Of a stretch of DNA of 64,000 nt, positions 48,501-60,500 are shown piece after piece. Source of the DNA: Capitulum mitella (Eukaryota; Arthropoda; Thecostraca; Pollicipedomorpha; Pollicipedidae); assembly GCA_030062745.1 (NCBI GenBank), contig CP099842.1:10299838-10363837 (forward strand), given 5' to 3'. The position numbers and the translations under genes were made by a program. The first letter of the stretch is position 1, and each line of letters starts with the position of its first letter. The notes under the pieces were generated by a model. It had not been told where the DNA came from and searched no databases. It saw nothing but the letters and a program-made list of their open reading frames with translations.

Positions 48501-51500
48501 GGATCGCAGTTTTACAGGCCGCCACGGTCTTGTGTGGCGCCTCTGACAGTCGCCAGCGGTGCAGCTGACTAGCTTTCCAGCGGCAGGTGCATTACTGAAG
48601 GTCTCGCGTCTCGTCATAGGGAATGAGCCTGCATTGCGCGTTCCAGCGCATGCGTACGATGGGCGAAAAGGAGCGATTTTTTTTCTGCTCCAGTGCCTCG
48701 TCGGGCATTCGGGTTAATCGTGAAAGAGGGAAACGTCTGTGCAACTGCAACGTGATTTGGGTTATGGTCGTTGGCACTGGTCCGGACTCGTGACGGTAGC
48801 GCGGAGCGGGTGACGCCGGACGCGGTTCGTCACGCCGGCCCGGCGTCGGAATGCGACGGACGCCGCCGGCCCGGCCGCCGTACGAGGCACGCGGTATCGA
48901 TCGGCAGTACGGTTGGCACCGTTTGTCGTGTGCACACAACTTGATGTCCTCACACAATGGAGCGGCGTGTGTGCTTGTTGGCGTTCCAGTGCGGCGGCAC
49001 TGTAGCCTGCCCAGGCGCCCCTTCATTGTAGAGTGGTGATAGATTATTTCGACGTCGGGGGAAGCGGACGAAGAGTGATGGTAAGCAGGGTGGGTTACAT
49101 GACGCCTGTACATGTAACGCTCGAACGTTTGAGGAGCGCACCCGATTGGCACGCGGCTGGATGAGTTACTGTGAACGCGGCGGTAGTTTGATGGCAGTGC
49201 CGTGGGACGGCATCGTCCCGATTCACGGGCCTCTACCGGCGCAGGCTGTTTAATAACGACGTACTGAAGCAGGCACGTAACGTTCTGAAATGAATTGGGG
49301 ATGCCAGCCCGCGCATTATCTTAGGGACTCTGAGATCATTGTGGGTGCCCGCCCCGAATGGTCGCATGTTAAGTTCACGTGTCTTTGTGGGTGCGCAGCC
49401 AATACTGGGGCGCCGAAGCACCCACAACGGTTCAGAAAATCGCACTTTTGCTGTCTCGGCACGACAACGTCCCTGACGAACAACGGACCGAGTAGACGTA
49501 ATGAGTACGCATGGTGAACGCCACAGATCGCCTTCGCTACTTTGGCCCACTGCGCAGGCCCGGATCTGCGACACCGACGCCGTTGACGTACCGCCGCGGT
49601 ACCGGTGACGTCACAGTCCTGCCATTGTCGGTTCCGGCCGACAGGCCGGGGGACCGCGCCGGCCGGGGCCATTGTGACTGCCGCCGGCCGTGATTGCGGC
49701 AACAGCGCGGTGACCTCGACCGTCGGCCGGCGGCAGCGGCAGCGCCCGCCCGAGGAATGCAGTGTCCGGCCGGGCCTGTCACGGCACGGCACGGTGCGGC
49801 CCGGTGTTCTCTGCCGCTGGCCCCTCAGTGCGGAGCCGGCCCATGGCTCGACTGTCGGTCCTGGCGTCCGAGGCCACAGCCCCCGAACCGCCGGCCACAG
49901 ACAGACGGTGACGGCTCACTGTCGGCCCACAGACAGGCCCTGATCTGACGCACTGTCGGTCAACAGACGGGCCCTGACTTGCCCTCTGACGGGCGGCCCA
50001 CAGATGGCCCCTGATCTGACGCACTGTCGGTCCACAGACGGGCCCTGACTTGCCCTCTGACTGGCGGCCCACAGATGGTCCCTGACCCGACAGAGACTGT
50101 CGGCCCACAGACGGCCCCTGACCTGCCCCCTGACTGTCGGCCCACAGACGGCCCCTGACCTGACAAAGGCTGTCGGTCAACAGACGGGCCCTGACCTGCC
50201 CCCTGACTGTCGGCCCACAGACGGCCGCCCTGCAGCAGACGGAAGCGAGCCACAGGGACGCCGAGGGACGCCACCAGCAGGCGGAGCCACACCAGAGGGA
50301 CGCCGGACACCTGCACGTCGAGCGACTGCGCAGCCAGCTCAAGGAGCTCGACAAACAGGTGAGAACAGGCGCACAGCCGGCGGCCACGTTGTAAGCACGT
50401 ACCGGCTCGCACGGGCCGGCTTGGGGCTGACAAGTGGATCCTGAGACGGTCCGCCGATACGCTCATGGCCCGGATTACCAAAATGAGGCGCGTGTTGTTG
50501 ATAGTTTTTCGACGATCTGAAGTGTTTTTTGTTGTGCACGGTCTGCGATCTTAGCTCTCCAGTAAAATACAGGTGTATCATAACGTGCAGAAAGGAAAAC
50601 GCAGCCCTTAAGGGTATCCGTGAAGTTTTACTGGTTACTTACATGATGTTGGCTAGCGAACTTTTTGATGTATATACATAAGCAAGAAGTGTGTTTCACT
50701 GCCACCAGCGTATGGCTGCACGTTTCCTTTTCGCAATGGAAACGTCGTCTGCCAGGCAGCGAACGATCAGCGTTCGTTTTGTGAAAAGATTGCGAAGGAT
50801 TACGTCGCTCGTCGGATTTAATCTCCGGGCGGAAATTACTGGACAGTGGCCTCTTTTAGCTGAGTGTCGGACGTGGCACTTTCTGCAGAGTGGCTTTGAA
50901 GATTAGATGTTGGACGATTGTCTGTAAAAAGGCGCTGCTCCTGCGCATTAAAGGACGAATCTTGGGGAGAGGTATCGATTTCTCTGAGTTATGAAAACTC
51001 CGACAAAGTGGATGACGACATTAATAACCACTGTAAATCAGTATAGACTCTCAGCGTCACTTGGTTGCCACAAATGACTGGCTGATCGTTTAAAGCGATT
51101 GGATCTGTAGTTGCCAGTGGCCCATAAATCAAAGGAAATGAAATATCGTGGCTCATTGTCGGTCCCAGAACCCTAAGAAGTTGCTTTCTTTGGGAAGCCT
51201 AAAAAAGGCGTTCTGTTAGGATAAATCATTCTTCTTCCCCGAACCGAACTCATAAGGCATTCTGCTCGGATAAATCATGCTTCTTCCCCGAACCGAGCTC
51301 ATCCAATCCCATCAGGAAAGCGGTGCTGTTCGCCCGCTGCTGACCTCGGTCACGTCTGGCGGCCCGCTGACGTTCGCCTCTCTTTTCACCGGCAGCACGA
51401 GCTGACGCGGCCGCTCATCAGCCTGGTGGACAACATGCTGAAGCTGTCGTCGCTGTACGAAGCGCCGCCGGACGGGCCCAGCCTGCAGGAGCGGCGCCGC

Positions 51501-54500
51501 TTCTCGCAGCGCGTCGAGGAGCGGCGCATGCAGCGCGAGGAGCAGCGTCACTGGCAGGCGCTGGCCGGCGACCAGCTGCACATGCAGGTACGGCCGGCGC
51601 CCGGCCGGCAGGGCCCGCCTCGCCCGTGATCGCGTCGCGACGGCGGCGCCGGCCGGCGCGGCGCACCGTCTTAGCTGGCCGCGCTGTTTGCAGGCGCGCG
51701 TTGACCGGCTGTTCGCTCTGGACCAGCAGCTGAGCCAGCAGGCCGACCAGATCCAGCAGCTGCGCGCCGAGAAGGTCGGGACACGCCGCGCGCGCCGGGC
51801 TTGGCTCGCAGCGGCGGCGTGACGGGCGAGCCGCCGGACAGCCGGGCGGCTGGGCGGCTGGGTTGCTAGGTGGCTGGACGGCTGGGCGGCTGCACACGCT
51901 GACGTGGTCCGAGGCTTGCTGCGTTGTCCGCTCCGGGCGCACTAATTGCAGGTGGCGCTGAGAGACCCGCTGGTGGACTGAAGAGCCGTGGAGACGGCCG
52001 CGCACCGTGCACCTCACATAATGTCCTGTGGTGCAAGGGAAAACGCCGGAATTCAGGCTGTCGGCGAAGAGTGTCTGAATACGGCAAACGGCATTACTGC
52101 TTTATAATAAGGCCGCACTGCAATTCACCCCTGCTTCTACTAACGCTTCCATGATTGACCAGATAATTATTTCGTGATGAAAATCGTCGTGACCGTTGCG
52201 TAGTATATTCAGTGGAAAATACCTATGATACATTTGTGACAACCGCGTAAGTTTTTACTTGGATGTGAAGCAAACTGTGAATTCAAATTACGATGTAACG
52301 TTAGCATGCCTTCAGTATGAATTCCTGGACATGACTGCTATATCTACATCCGGAGAGTAGATGAATCTTGGTGCCTTATTATGGCAGGATCAAGTTGTTT
52401 GAAACTTGTTCACCAGATAAAAGTCTAAATACCCGTATAAAACAACGTCGTCCTTTTTTATAAACTTATCTTTTACGCGATACATTTTGTCTGACTTCGG
52501 GAGCGTCCCTGACTCCCTCCCATGACCTCTCGACCCGCCCTGTGATCTCTGACCTCGCCGACTAATCTTCTGATCTTTCTATTATATCTTGCGGCCTCGA
52601 GTTTGGCTATGTGACCTCGCTCTATGACCTGATTCCACTATCAGACCTGAACTCGTCATGCGACCTGACCCCACCGTGTGACCTCTTTTTGTCCGATCTC
52701 GTGACCCCATTGTCTGATCTTACTCCACCGTCTAACCTGACCTATCGGGTAACCCCTGGACGCTGCCGTCTGACTTGTCGTGACTCCACCATCTGACCTC
52801 TGACCCTGTCGTCTGACCTCCGGCCGCGCCGTCTGACCTCTGACCGTGCTGTCTGACCTATGGCCGCGCCGTCTGACCTCTGACCGCGCCGTCTGACCTC
52901 TGGCCGCGCCGTCCGACCTCTGACCGTGCTGCCTGACCTATGACCGCGCCGTCTGACCTCTGACCTCGCCGTCTGACCTCTGACCCGGTCGTCTGACCTC
53001 AGGAGCGGCTGGAGCGCAGGATCGAGTCGACTCGCCTGGAGGCGGGCCGGGCGCCACTCCGCGACTCTGAGCGCCTCCTGCTCCAGCAGAGGGCGCTCCA
53101 GGAGGAGCTGGGCCGCGTCCGAGCCGCCCTCAGCTCCAGCGCCAAGGTGAGCGAACTGTGACGTTGCATGTCGGGCCGGCCGAGCACGGTCACAGTCACA
53201 AAACTGTTGAGTTTCGCAAGACGTGCCATGCGAAACATGGTGTTCCATTTTGCCCTCAGACATGTCGTGTGCGATACTTTGTCATTGCTTTTGTCATGTC
53301 GTATTCATTTGTCATACCTACGAATCGTCCTATAATTCGTCAGTCATGTCCAGGTTCTTGACTTTGAACGCGCATCCCGAGGGTGGATTCAGTTTGACTA
53401 TATCCGCAGCTGTGGTTTGCATCGCTGACGTTCCGGGGAAGACAGAGATGTATGACTGCTGGGCCCGGTTATCAATATAATTCTCGCGGTCGGTAGCATT
53501 GCCCATTATGTGCGGTCAGGCGCCATCCCTGACCTTTCAGTGTGTTTCGGAATTGCTGAACTGTCTGTGTTACTTGGAGCCATTGAGCTCTGAGAGGGGC
53601 TGAACTCCCGGTGCGGCCTCTGCCCAGAGCCTGGAGGACACGGCAGCCGAAAACAGCCGGCTGGAGCGGGAGATGATGATCCTGCGGCAGCGGTTGCAGC
53701 TAGCCAGGCGCGACCCCAGCGGCGGAGAGACCAGCCGCAGCCAGGAGGTGAGCCTGGTCCCTCGCCGGGCCCGACCCGCAGCGGACGACACGTGTCAGGA
53801 CGGGTGACAACCTGGGCCGCTCCAGCATAGCGTGGCCGCCATACAACTCGTCTGGGCCTCGCCGTCCCGATTGGATTCCAGTCGTATTCCAGAGGCGATT
53901 TCGAGGCGCTCGAAAAGCATTGGGTACATCTGAAATGTGTGATTGACCAATTCGCGGCCTGAGAACAAGTGCCTGTGGCGGCCGTTTTCGATCAGCCAGT
54001 ACGCTTCCCGGAGGCGAGTGCCATACGCGTCCGCCCCGTGCCCGTGCAGGTCCGCTCGCTGGAGGAGGAGCTTCAGCGCGTGCAGGGCCTGATCGACAAG
54101 CTGAGCGTGAAGCGCCAGGAGCTGAGCCGCCAGGTGGCGGCGCTGACGCAGCCGGCCGACGCCGGCGGTCGCCGCCGCCACCAGCACTCGTGGATCGAGA
54201 CGGACCTCGACTCGATGGTGACGGTGGCCGGAGGTCGGGCCGCCGGGCCGGACAGGGACGTCCCCCTCTTCGTCAACACCTACTACGACCAGCAGGTGCG
54301 GAGAGCTGGCCGCTGCCCCCTCGGATGGCCCGTCCCGTTTTGTGCAGCTTTTGCCTGCTCTTGTGGCCACTGATGTTTTACTGCGCCTCGTGAACGAGAT
54401 CGTTTGGCGCCCAAAGCCGTTCGGGCTTGTTTCTTGCGGGCAGAAAAGTTATGTTACGGCCAGCTGGGCGATAGCGGGCGGAGAATGCTACCAGCAGTGG

Positions 54501-57500
54501 GCCCATTTGGCCGAATGGACTGCAAGATAAATGTACTGCCGCGGGCAGAGCAATGATGCCGTCCCAGATAGTGCTCGTCTCCGAGCGATGGACACTCGTT
54601 TGTTCAAAGTTCAGGATCGGTGGTCTGAGCCATGTCATCGTGACATCCGCCCGGCCTTCAGACGCAAAGACGGCGCGGAGGACGCGCTTGAAATGGCAGC
54701 GACCCGCTCGTTATGGGCCTGAGTTACATAACGGCGGTCGGCTGACCTTCCGGCGCGGTTTTTCAGCCGGCACCCGGCTCGGTGCGCGGCCGTGAGGCGC
54801 CGCCGCCGCCGCCGCCGGCGCCGGCCGCCAGCGGCCACCAGACTCTGCCGCCGCCGGAGCGGCCGGGCCGGGCCAGCCTGGAGCGGCGCCGACACGCGTC
54901 TGGCCCGGCGCGCGAGCCGTCGCCGCCGCCCGGCCTGGGCGACGACACCGGCCGCGAGGACAAGATCTCGCTGGACAGCGGCCTCAACAGCTCCTCGCCG
55001 ACCGACAACAGCCACCAGTCGCTGGTGCGTGAGGCACCCGCGGACGGCCGGCCGGGCGGCGGTGGCTGGCCGGAACCAGCCGCGTCCGGCGACATCCAGC
55101 GCTGGCCGTCCAGCCAGCTGGGCCCGCCGGCCGGCCCCAGGCAGGGCGGCGAGTATCAGACCAGCGCCGCGCCCGCCAGCGAGCACAGGGTCGCCCCTGT
55201 GATGCGGCCCGGCGGATACGCCGGCGCTCAGACGCAGACTGGAGAGCGGCCGAACACGCAGACGCCGCACGGCGAGTATCAGGGCGCCCCGACCCAGCTG
55301 AGGGAGCACCAGGGGGTGAACTCGCAGGCCGCCGACCATAATGGCAGTCTCGCTCGGAACGGCGACCCTCCGCTCAGACAGATCAGAAACAGTGACTACC
55401 ACGGCTGGCAGAAGCCGCCGGCCGAGCAGCAGAGGATCTGGTCTCGGAACAGCAGCTATCACGGCGACGGCGCGAGGAGCGGCGACTACCAGAACTGCCA
55501 CCCGCAGCCTGCCGACCGCTCCGGCGGCCAGCTCCGGCCCGGCGAGGCTCTGAGCGGCCCGCCGAGGGAGGCCGAACGTTCGGCCAGCCGGCCGCAGCTG
55601 GCGAGCGAGGGCCAGCCGCGGCGGCCGGCGGCGCCGGGCGGCCCGCCGCGGGCGCCGCCGACGCAGCAGCGCGGCCGCACGCCGATCCCGGCCGAACCGG
55701 CGGTGGAGAGGCGGCCCGGCCCGCCGGCCGGGTACCCGCCGGCCGGCTACGCGGCCCACCCTGGCTCCGCGGAAGACTGGCGGGGCCATCAGCCGCCAGC
55801 CGAGCATTACCAGAGGGGCCGCTCCCCCCGGCCCGGCCCGCCCCGGCACGGGATCTCCACTGGCGAGCGGCAGGAGAAATTTCGCCCCGGTGATCACCAG
55901 GGGTTTCGGCCGAGCGAACACCATCAGGTACATCGCCCCAGGGACCAGCAGCAGGAGTTCCGCCCCGGCGAGTTTCAGCAAGGACATGGTCCCAGCCCAC
56001 ACCAGGGGTTTCGCCCCAACGTGCAGCAGGGATTTCATCCTGGCGTACACCAGGGATTTCACAAGAACCAGCAACAACACGACTTTCTTTCAGCCGAACA
56101 GCGGAAAGGATTTTATTCCGTCGAACAACAGCATGGGTTTCGAGTGGGCGAACAGCAGCCGTTTCGACCCAACGGCCAGCATGACTTTCGTCAGCCACCC
56201 AGCGAACAGCAGCAGCGATTTCGCCCCCACGGAGACCACCAGGGGTTTCATCAACCCCCAGGCGAGCAGCAGCGGCGCCTTTACCCAAGAGACGGAGACC
56301 AGCCGCCTGTCTCCCGCGCGCCGTCCTACAGAGGACAGCAGCCCGACCACCTGGGCCCCCCGCAGCCCGACCGGCCGGGACTGGGTGCCCCGGCCGGCCA
56401 CGGCCAGCCGAGCTCCCGTCAGGGGGACCTGGCCGGCCTGCACCGGCCTGCCGGCGGGCCCGCCCGGCTGACGCGGACTCAGGACCGGCCGGGAGATGAG
56501 CGGCCGGACGTGAACGGCCGCCACGGCGGGCCGGCGGACCCGGGCCCAGAGGACGCCGTCCACGGGCACCAGCAGGACGCCGACGAGCCGCAGGAGCTCT
56601 CCGAGGCCGACGAAAGGATGCAGCGCTTCTACGGTGAGCGCCGGCGCGGGTTTTGGTTAGGACAGGACTGCGAGCGGGCTCGGCCAGTGGATGTGTGTGG
56701 GCAAACTCTTCCTTATTCACCACCTGGTAGGTCATCACCTGTGTCACTGATGAATGTTTAAATGATACAGCGCGTCTTGGTGTGGTTTATGACGTTGGCG
56801 TGCACAGCCTGTCATATATGGCTACATAATAGCCCATTTCTGCATGCTCTAGTGCTATTCGCCCACTGCCCAAGGTCAGCGACAACAGTTTTATCCTTTC
56901 CTCTCCAGGCATCATTCCGAAGGAGAAGAGTCTGGAAATCAAGACGGTGCGGATCGTGAAGCGCGAGTCCCAGCTGCGTCAGAAGGACAAGGGCCGGCGG
57001 CCGGCCGACGAGGCCGAGCTGGCCGCCGTCGGCGAGGGCGACGCCGCCGACTCCGACGCCGACTCGCCCGAGAACATCATCGAGAGCGACGCGGTGCTGT
57101 CGCAGTTCCGGCGCGCGCTGTCGCTGCCGCGCAGCTACGACCGCCGCACCAAGCCCCGGCCGGATGCCATCAGCCAGATCCCCAGCTTCCGGCACCACAT
57201 GCTGAAGCGGCTGGTGGACAAGGTGAGCGCCGCCTGCACGACGCCGGCTCGCGTTTGCGTGTTGTGCTTGTCAGGCTGACGAGAGCGTTGGCCGGGTCGG
57301 CGGCTTTTTTCGTCGCATTGTGTTTGTCGTGTGGCGATACCTGTAGTAGAACGGTCGCTTTGTCAGCACTTCAGCCATTACTAGCCGTAGCCAGAGCCGT
57401 TCGTCAGTGTCTGCACTGCTTTCGAGCGGTGTGATGCCGTACGAACGCCGTACGGTGTGATGCCGTATGCCGACCCCTCCGTCGCATGGCATAATGCCCT

Positions 57501-60500
57501 GGAGCTTTTGTTCGCCCCTGTGGCCAGAGCGTCGCGTAGCCGCCTCGGCCCGTAGCTAGCAGCTTGCCTGTGTGCGGCGCCCTCGTCCGCTGACGTCACA
57601 CCCCTCGGCACCAGTCTCCGTCGCACGACCGGCTAACGGCGCACGAGCAGCTGTTCGGCTCGAACCCGCGGCTCAGCGCGCCGGACGCCAAGAGCTCCGG
57701 CTCGGAGGCGGACGGCTCAAGCCCGGACCCGGCCGAGAGCGCGTCCAGCCCGGACGGCGACGCCGCCAGCCCGGACCCGCCCACCTCGCCCGTCTTCAAG
57801 TCGGACGCGGCGCGCCGCATCGTCGAGGAGCTGCAGGAGCCGGAGCCGTACCGGCGGGCGCGGCCGCGGCCCAAGCGGCGCCACTTCACCATCTCGAGCA
57901 GCCGGCCGGCCGCGCACGAGGCGGCCCTGCCCCGCAGGCTGGTAGGAGCCGCGGCACCGGCCGGCCGCCGGGACCGGCGGCCGCCGCCCGCTGCCGTGAC
58001 GGCGCACCGTGGACGGCGCGGGAGGAGCCGCTTCGTGTATCTCTCCGGGGGCATCGCGGAGCAGCATGCTCGTCGCGGCCGCTTTTGCCATGCATCTTTG
58101 TCTCGTAGTTAGGCGTGGACGTCAGGCTACGGTCTGCAAGGGACTTTTGGCAGCAAGCAGCAAGGCTTTCAGACGTTTTGGTATTTGTCACCCTGTTTGT
58201 CGCTGAGAAAAGACTTGCTTGTCAATTAAAGCTTTCCCATTTTTTGGCTTAAAACTCTACATCTCAGCGTGCATATTTTTATATTCGAATGGCAGACTCA
58301 GAATATTTTTGTGAATGCATATTTTTCTAAACAGATGGGATTTAAACGTCCATCAAGTTTTCCGTTTTAAAAGCAAGCCCCGGCAGTAGTGCAAAAGCAA
58401 TGTGTAGCTGGTGAAGCCATAACCTCGTAAAGTTGCGATATGCATTGTTTAGAAAATATCCAATTGAAGGTTCGTCGCGCTTGCTCTGCCGTCCGCCGCT
58501 GCGACCCGTCCTCTGACGTGGCTGGCCGCCCGCAGCTGAACCGGTCTGCCGACGACATGGACATGGACCGGGCGCTGGGCTCGGCCGGCAGCGCGCCGGA
58601 CATCGTCAAGTCCTCGCTAACGGCGACGGACCCGCGCTTCGACGCCACCACCATCGACACGCTGCTGGGCGCGCCGCAGAAGATTTGCATCCCGGAGCGC
58701 TACGTGCCGGAGCTGGTGAGCACGGCCGGGAGACAGTGCCGGCTCACGGACCGACTCACAGGGCCAGCGTGAGCAGGGAGTGGCTCACGACGCGTTTTCT
58801 CCATTATTTAACCCTATTCCCGGCAGGCGGGGCGGAATCCGCCCCCCTCGGGTTTTTTGCTTGCCAATTCCAGGCTTTTTAACGCAGCTTCACGAAACTT
58901 GGTCACTTTTCCTAGCTATTCCTTTTACGCGCCGTGACAAAATTTCGAAATTCTATTTTGCTCAGGGGCGGAGCCAGGCAACGTTTTTGGGAGGCACCTC
59001 AGGTCATTTTTGGCCATGTTGAGGGTAAAAGGAAAATGTCTGCCAAAAACAGAGTTTTTAAGATAGAACTTAAAACTTTATATGAATGTATAGCTAAATA
59101 GTTGGGCAATGTTCATATGTAATTTTGTTTATTTGAGGTCACTTTACAAGGTCAGGTCAAGGTCAAAAGTCAAAATTTGTTTTTTCGCAATAATTTCGGT
59201 GCCGTTTTTTTCAAATGCCAAACCCGGAATATATATGACGTAGAAAGGTGTCCTCTACTTGTATACCAACTTTCAGCTGGATATCAGGTCGGGTCACGGA
59301 GCTATGACCTAAAATGTCAGTGCGCGTACCCTATATCGCAAAAGCCAAAAAATTAATTTTTTGAAATAGAGTGAATTCAATGGATTAAAAACGTTTACAG
59401 ATAATATTGAATGCACACAACATCATTCCAGGTGACCCCAAGGCCACTGGAGGTCATTTAAGGTCAAAGGTCACAAGTTGATCTGAAGAACGTGTGACCA
59501 TGACAGTTCCCCCTTTTTTATGTCCCTGGCACCGCCTGTGCTAACATTATACAAACATTGTAATGCGATTTGTACTTCTTTCGCATAACATGACTAGCAG
59601 AAGCTAAAAAAGTGTTTTGGCCTCTTTTGTTCATTCCGTTATTAGAAAACTAATCCCCCTATTTTTGAAACCCTGTGAACGCCCATGAATTTTCTCAAAA
59701 TTTCAAATTTGCATACCCATGGTAAAAGCCCTATTCATAATCTCTCGATTCATGCCAGTTTCATCGAAATCGGTCCATAAACAACGGAGTTATAAGAAGT
59801 CCAAAAGTACCCCCCATTTTGACATTTTTGCCCCCCTGTATCCACAAATTTCAAAATTTTGAAAATTTCTTTTTATAAAAATGTAGTTCACGTCACGGCA
59901 AATCGATTGCCGTTTGTTGCAATGAAATCGGATAAGTAGTTCTCGAGATCTCAGGGGGGGCCGGATCCGCCCCCCCCCCTGCCGGGAATCGGCCATACCG
60001 TCTAGCCCTCCGGGAATAGGGTTAAAGAGCGTCGATAACATGACGTTTGCTGTGGCCCTGGCGGAAGCGGTGATGCGGCCATGTTCGTTTTTCAGGAGAT
60101 TGAGCCTCTGTCGGCTGAGGAGCGTCTCCAGAGGAGCAGGAAGGCTGCCTCCATCCGGAGGATGCTCACACAGAGCACGGGCTTTTTGGACACCATCGGT
60201 ACTGTTGGTAAGATTTTCGAAATGTTGGGAGCTGGTCGGGGATGCCAGCGTACCGCTTTCGCGAGGTCATCGCTCCAAAAAGGGGGGAAAAACGAAACAT
60301 GGTCATCTTTCTCCATTTGCCCTACGACAAGGAAAATATATTTTCTTCGGGTAACACAGCGATTTCTCGAATTTCGACGCAAGGGTTACTAGTTACCTGC
60401 AGAGCTGAAATGCAAAGCACGCACATGATTGCTACGACTGAAAAACAAACAAAAACAAACAAAACAAATTAAAGATTGTGGATGGCGCGATGTGTCGCTA

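Larger units (their letters stand above)
47084..50220 (+). other. Intron 8
   Basis: GGGTCGGGTC-type pentamer repeats occupy 47130-47200. A family C repeat lies at 49290-49470, a GC-rich stretch at 49540-49900, and a minisatellite runs into the next exon. Confidence 0.65.

Noticed and set aside
54635-56080. 481-codon minus-strand frame
   Set aside because: It is antisense to the well-supported 54767-56633 exon.
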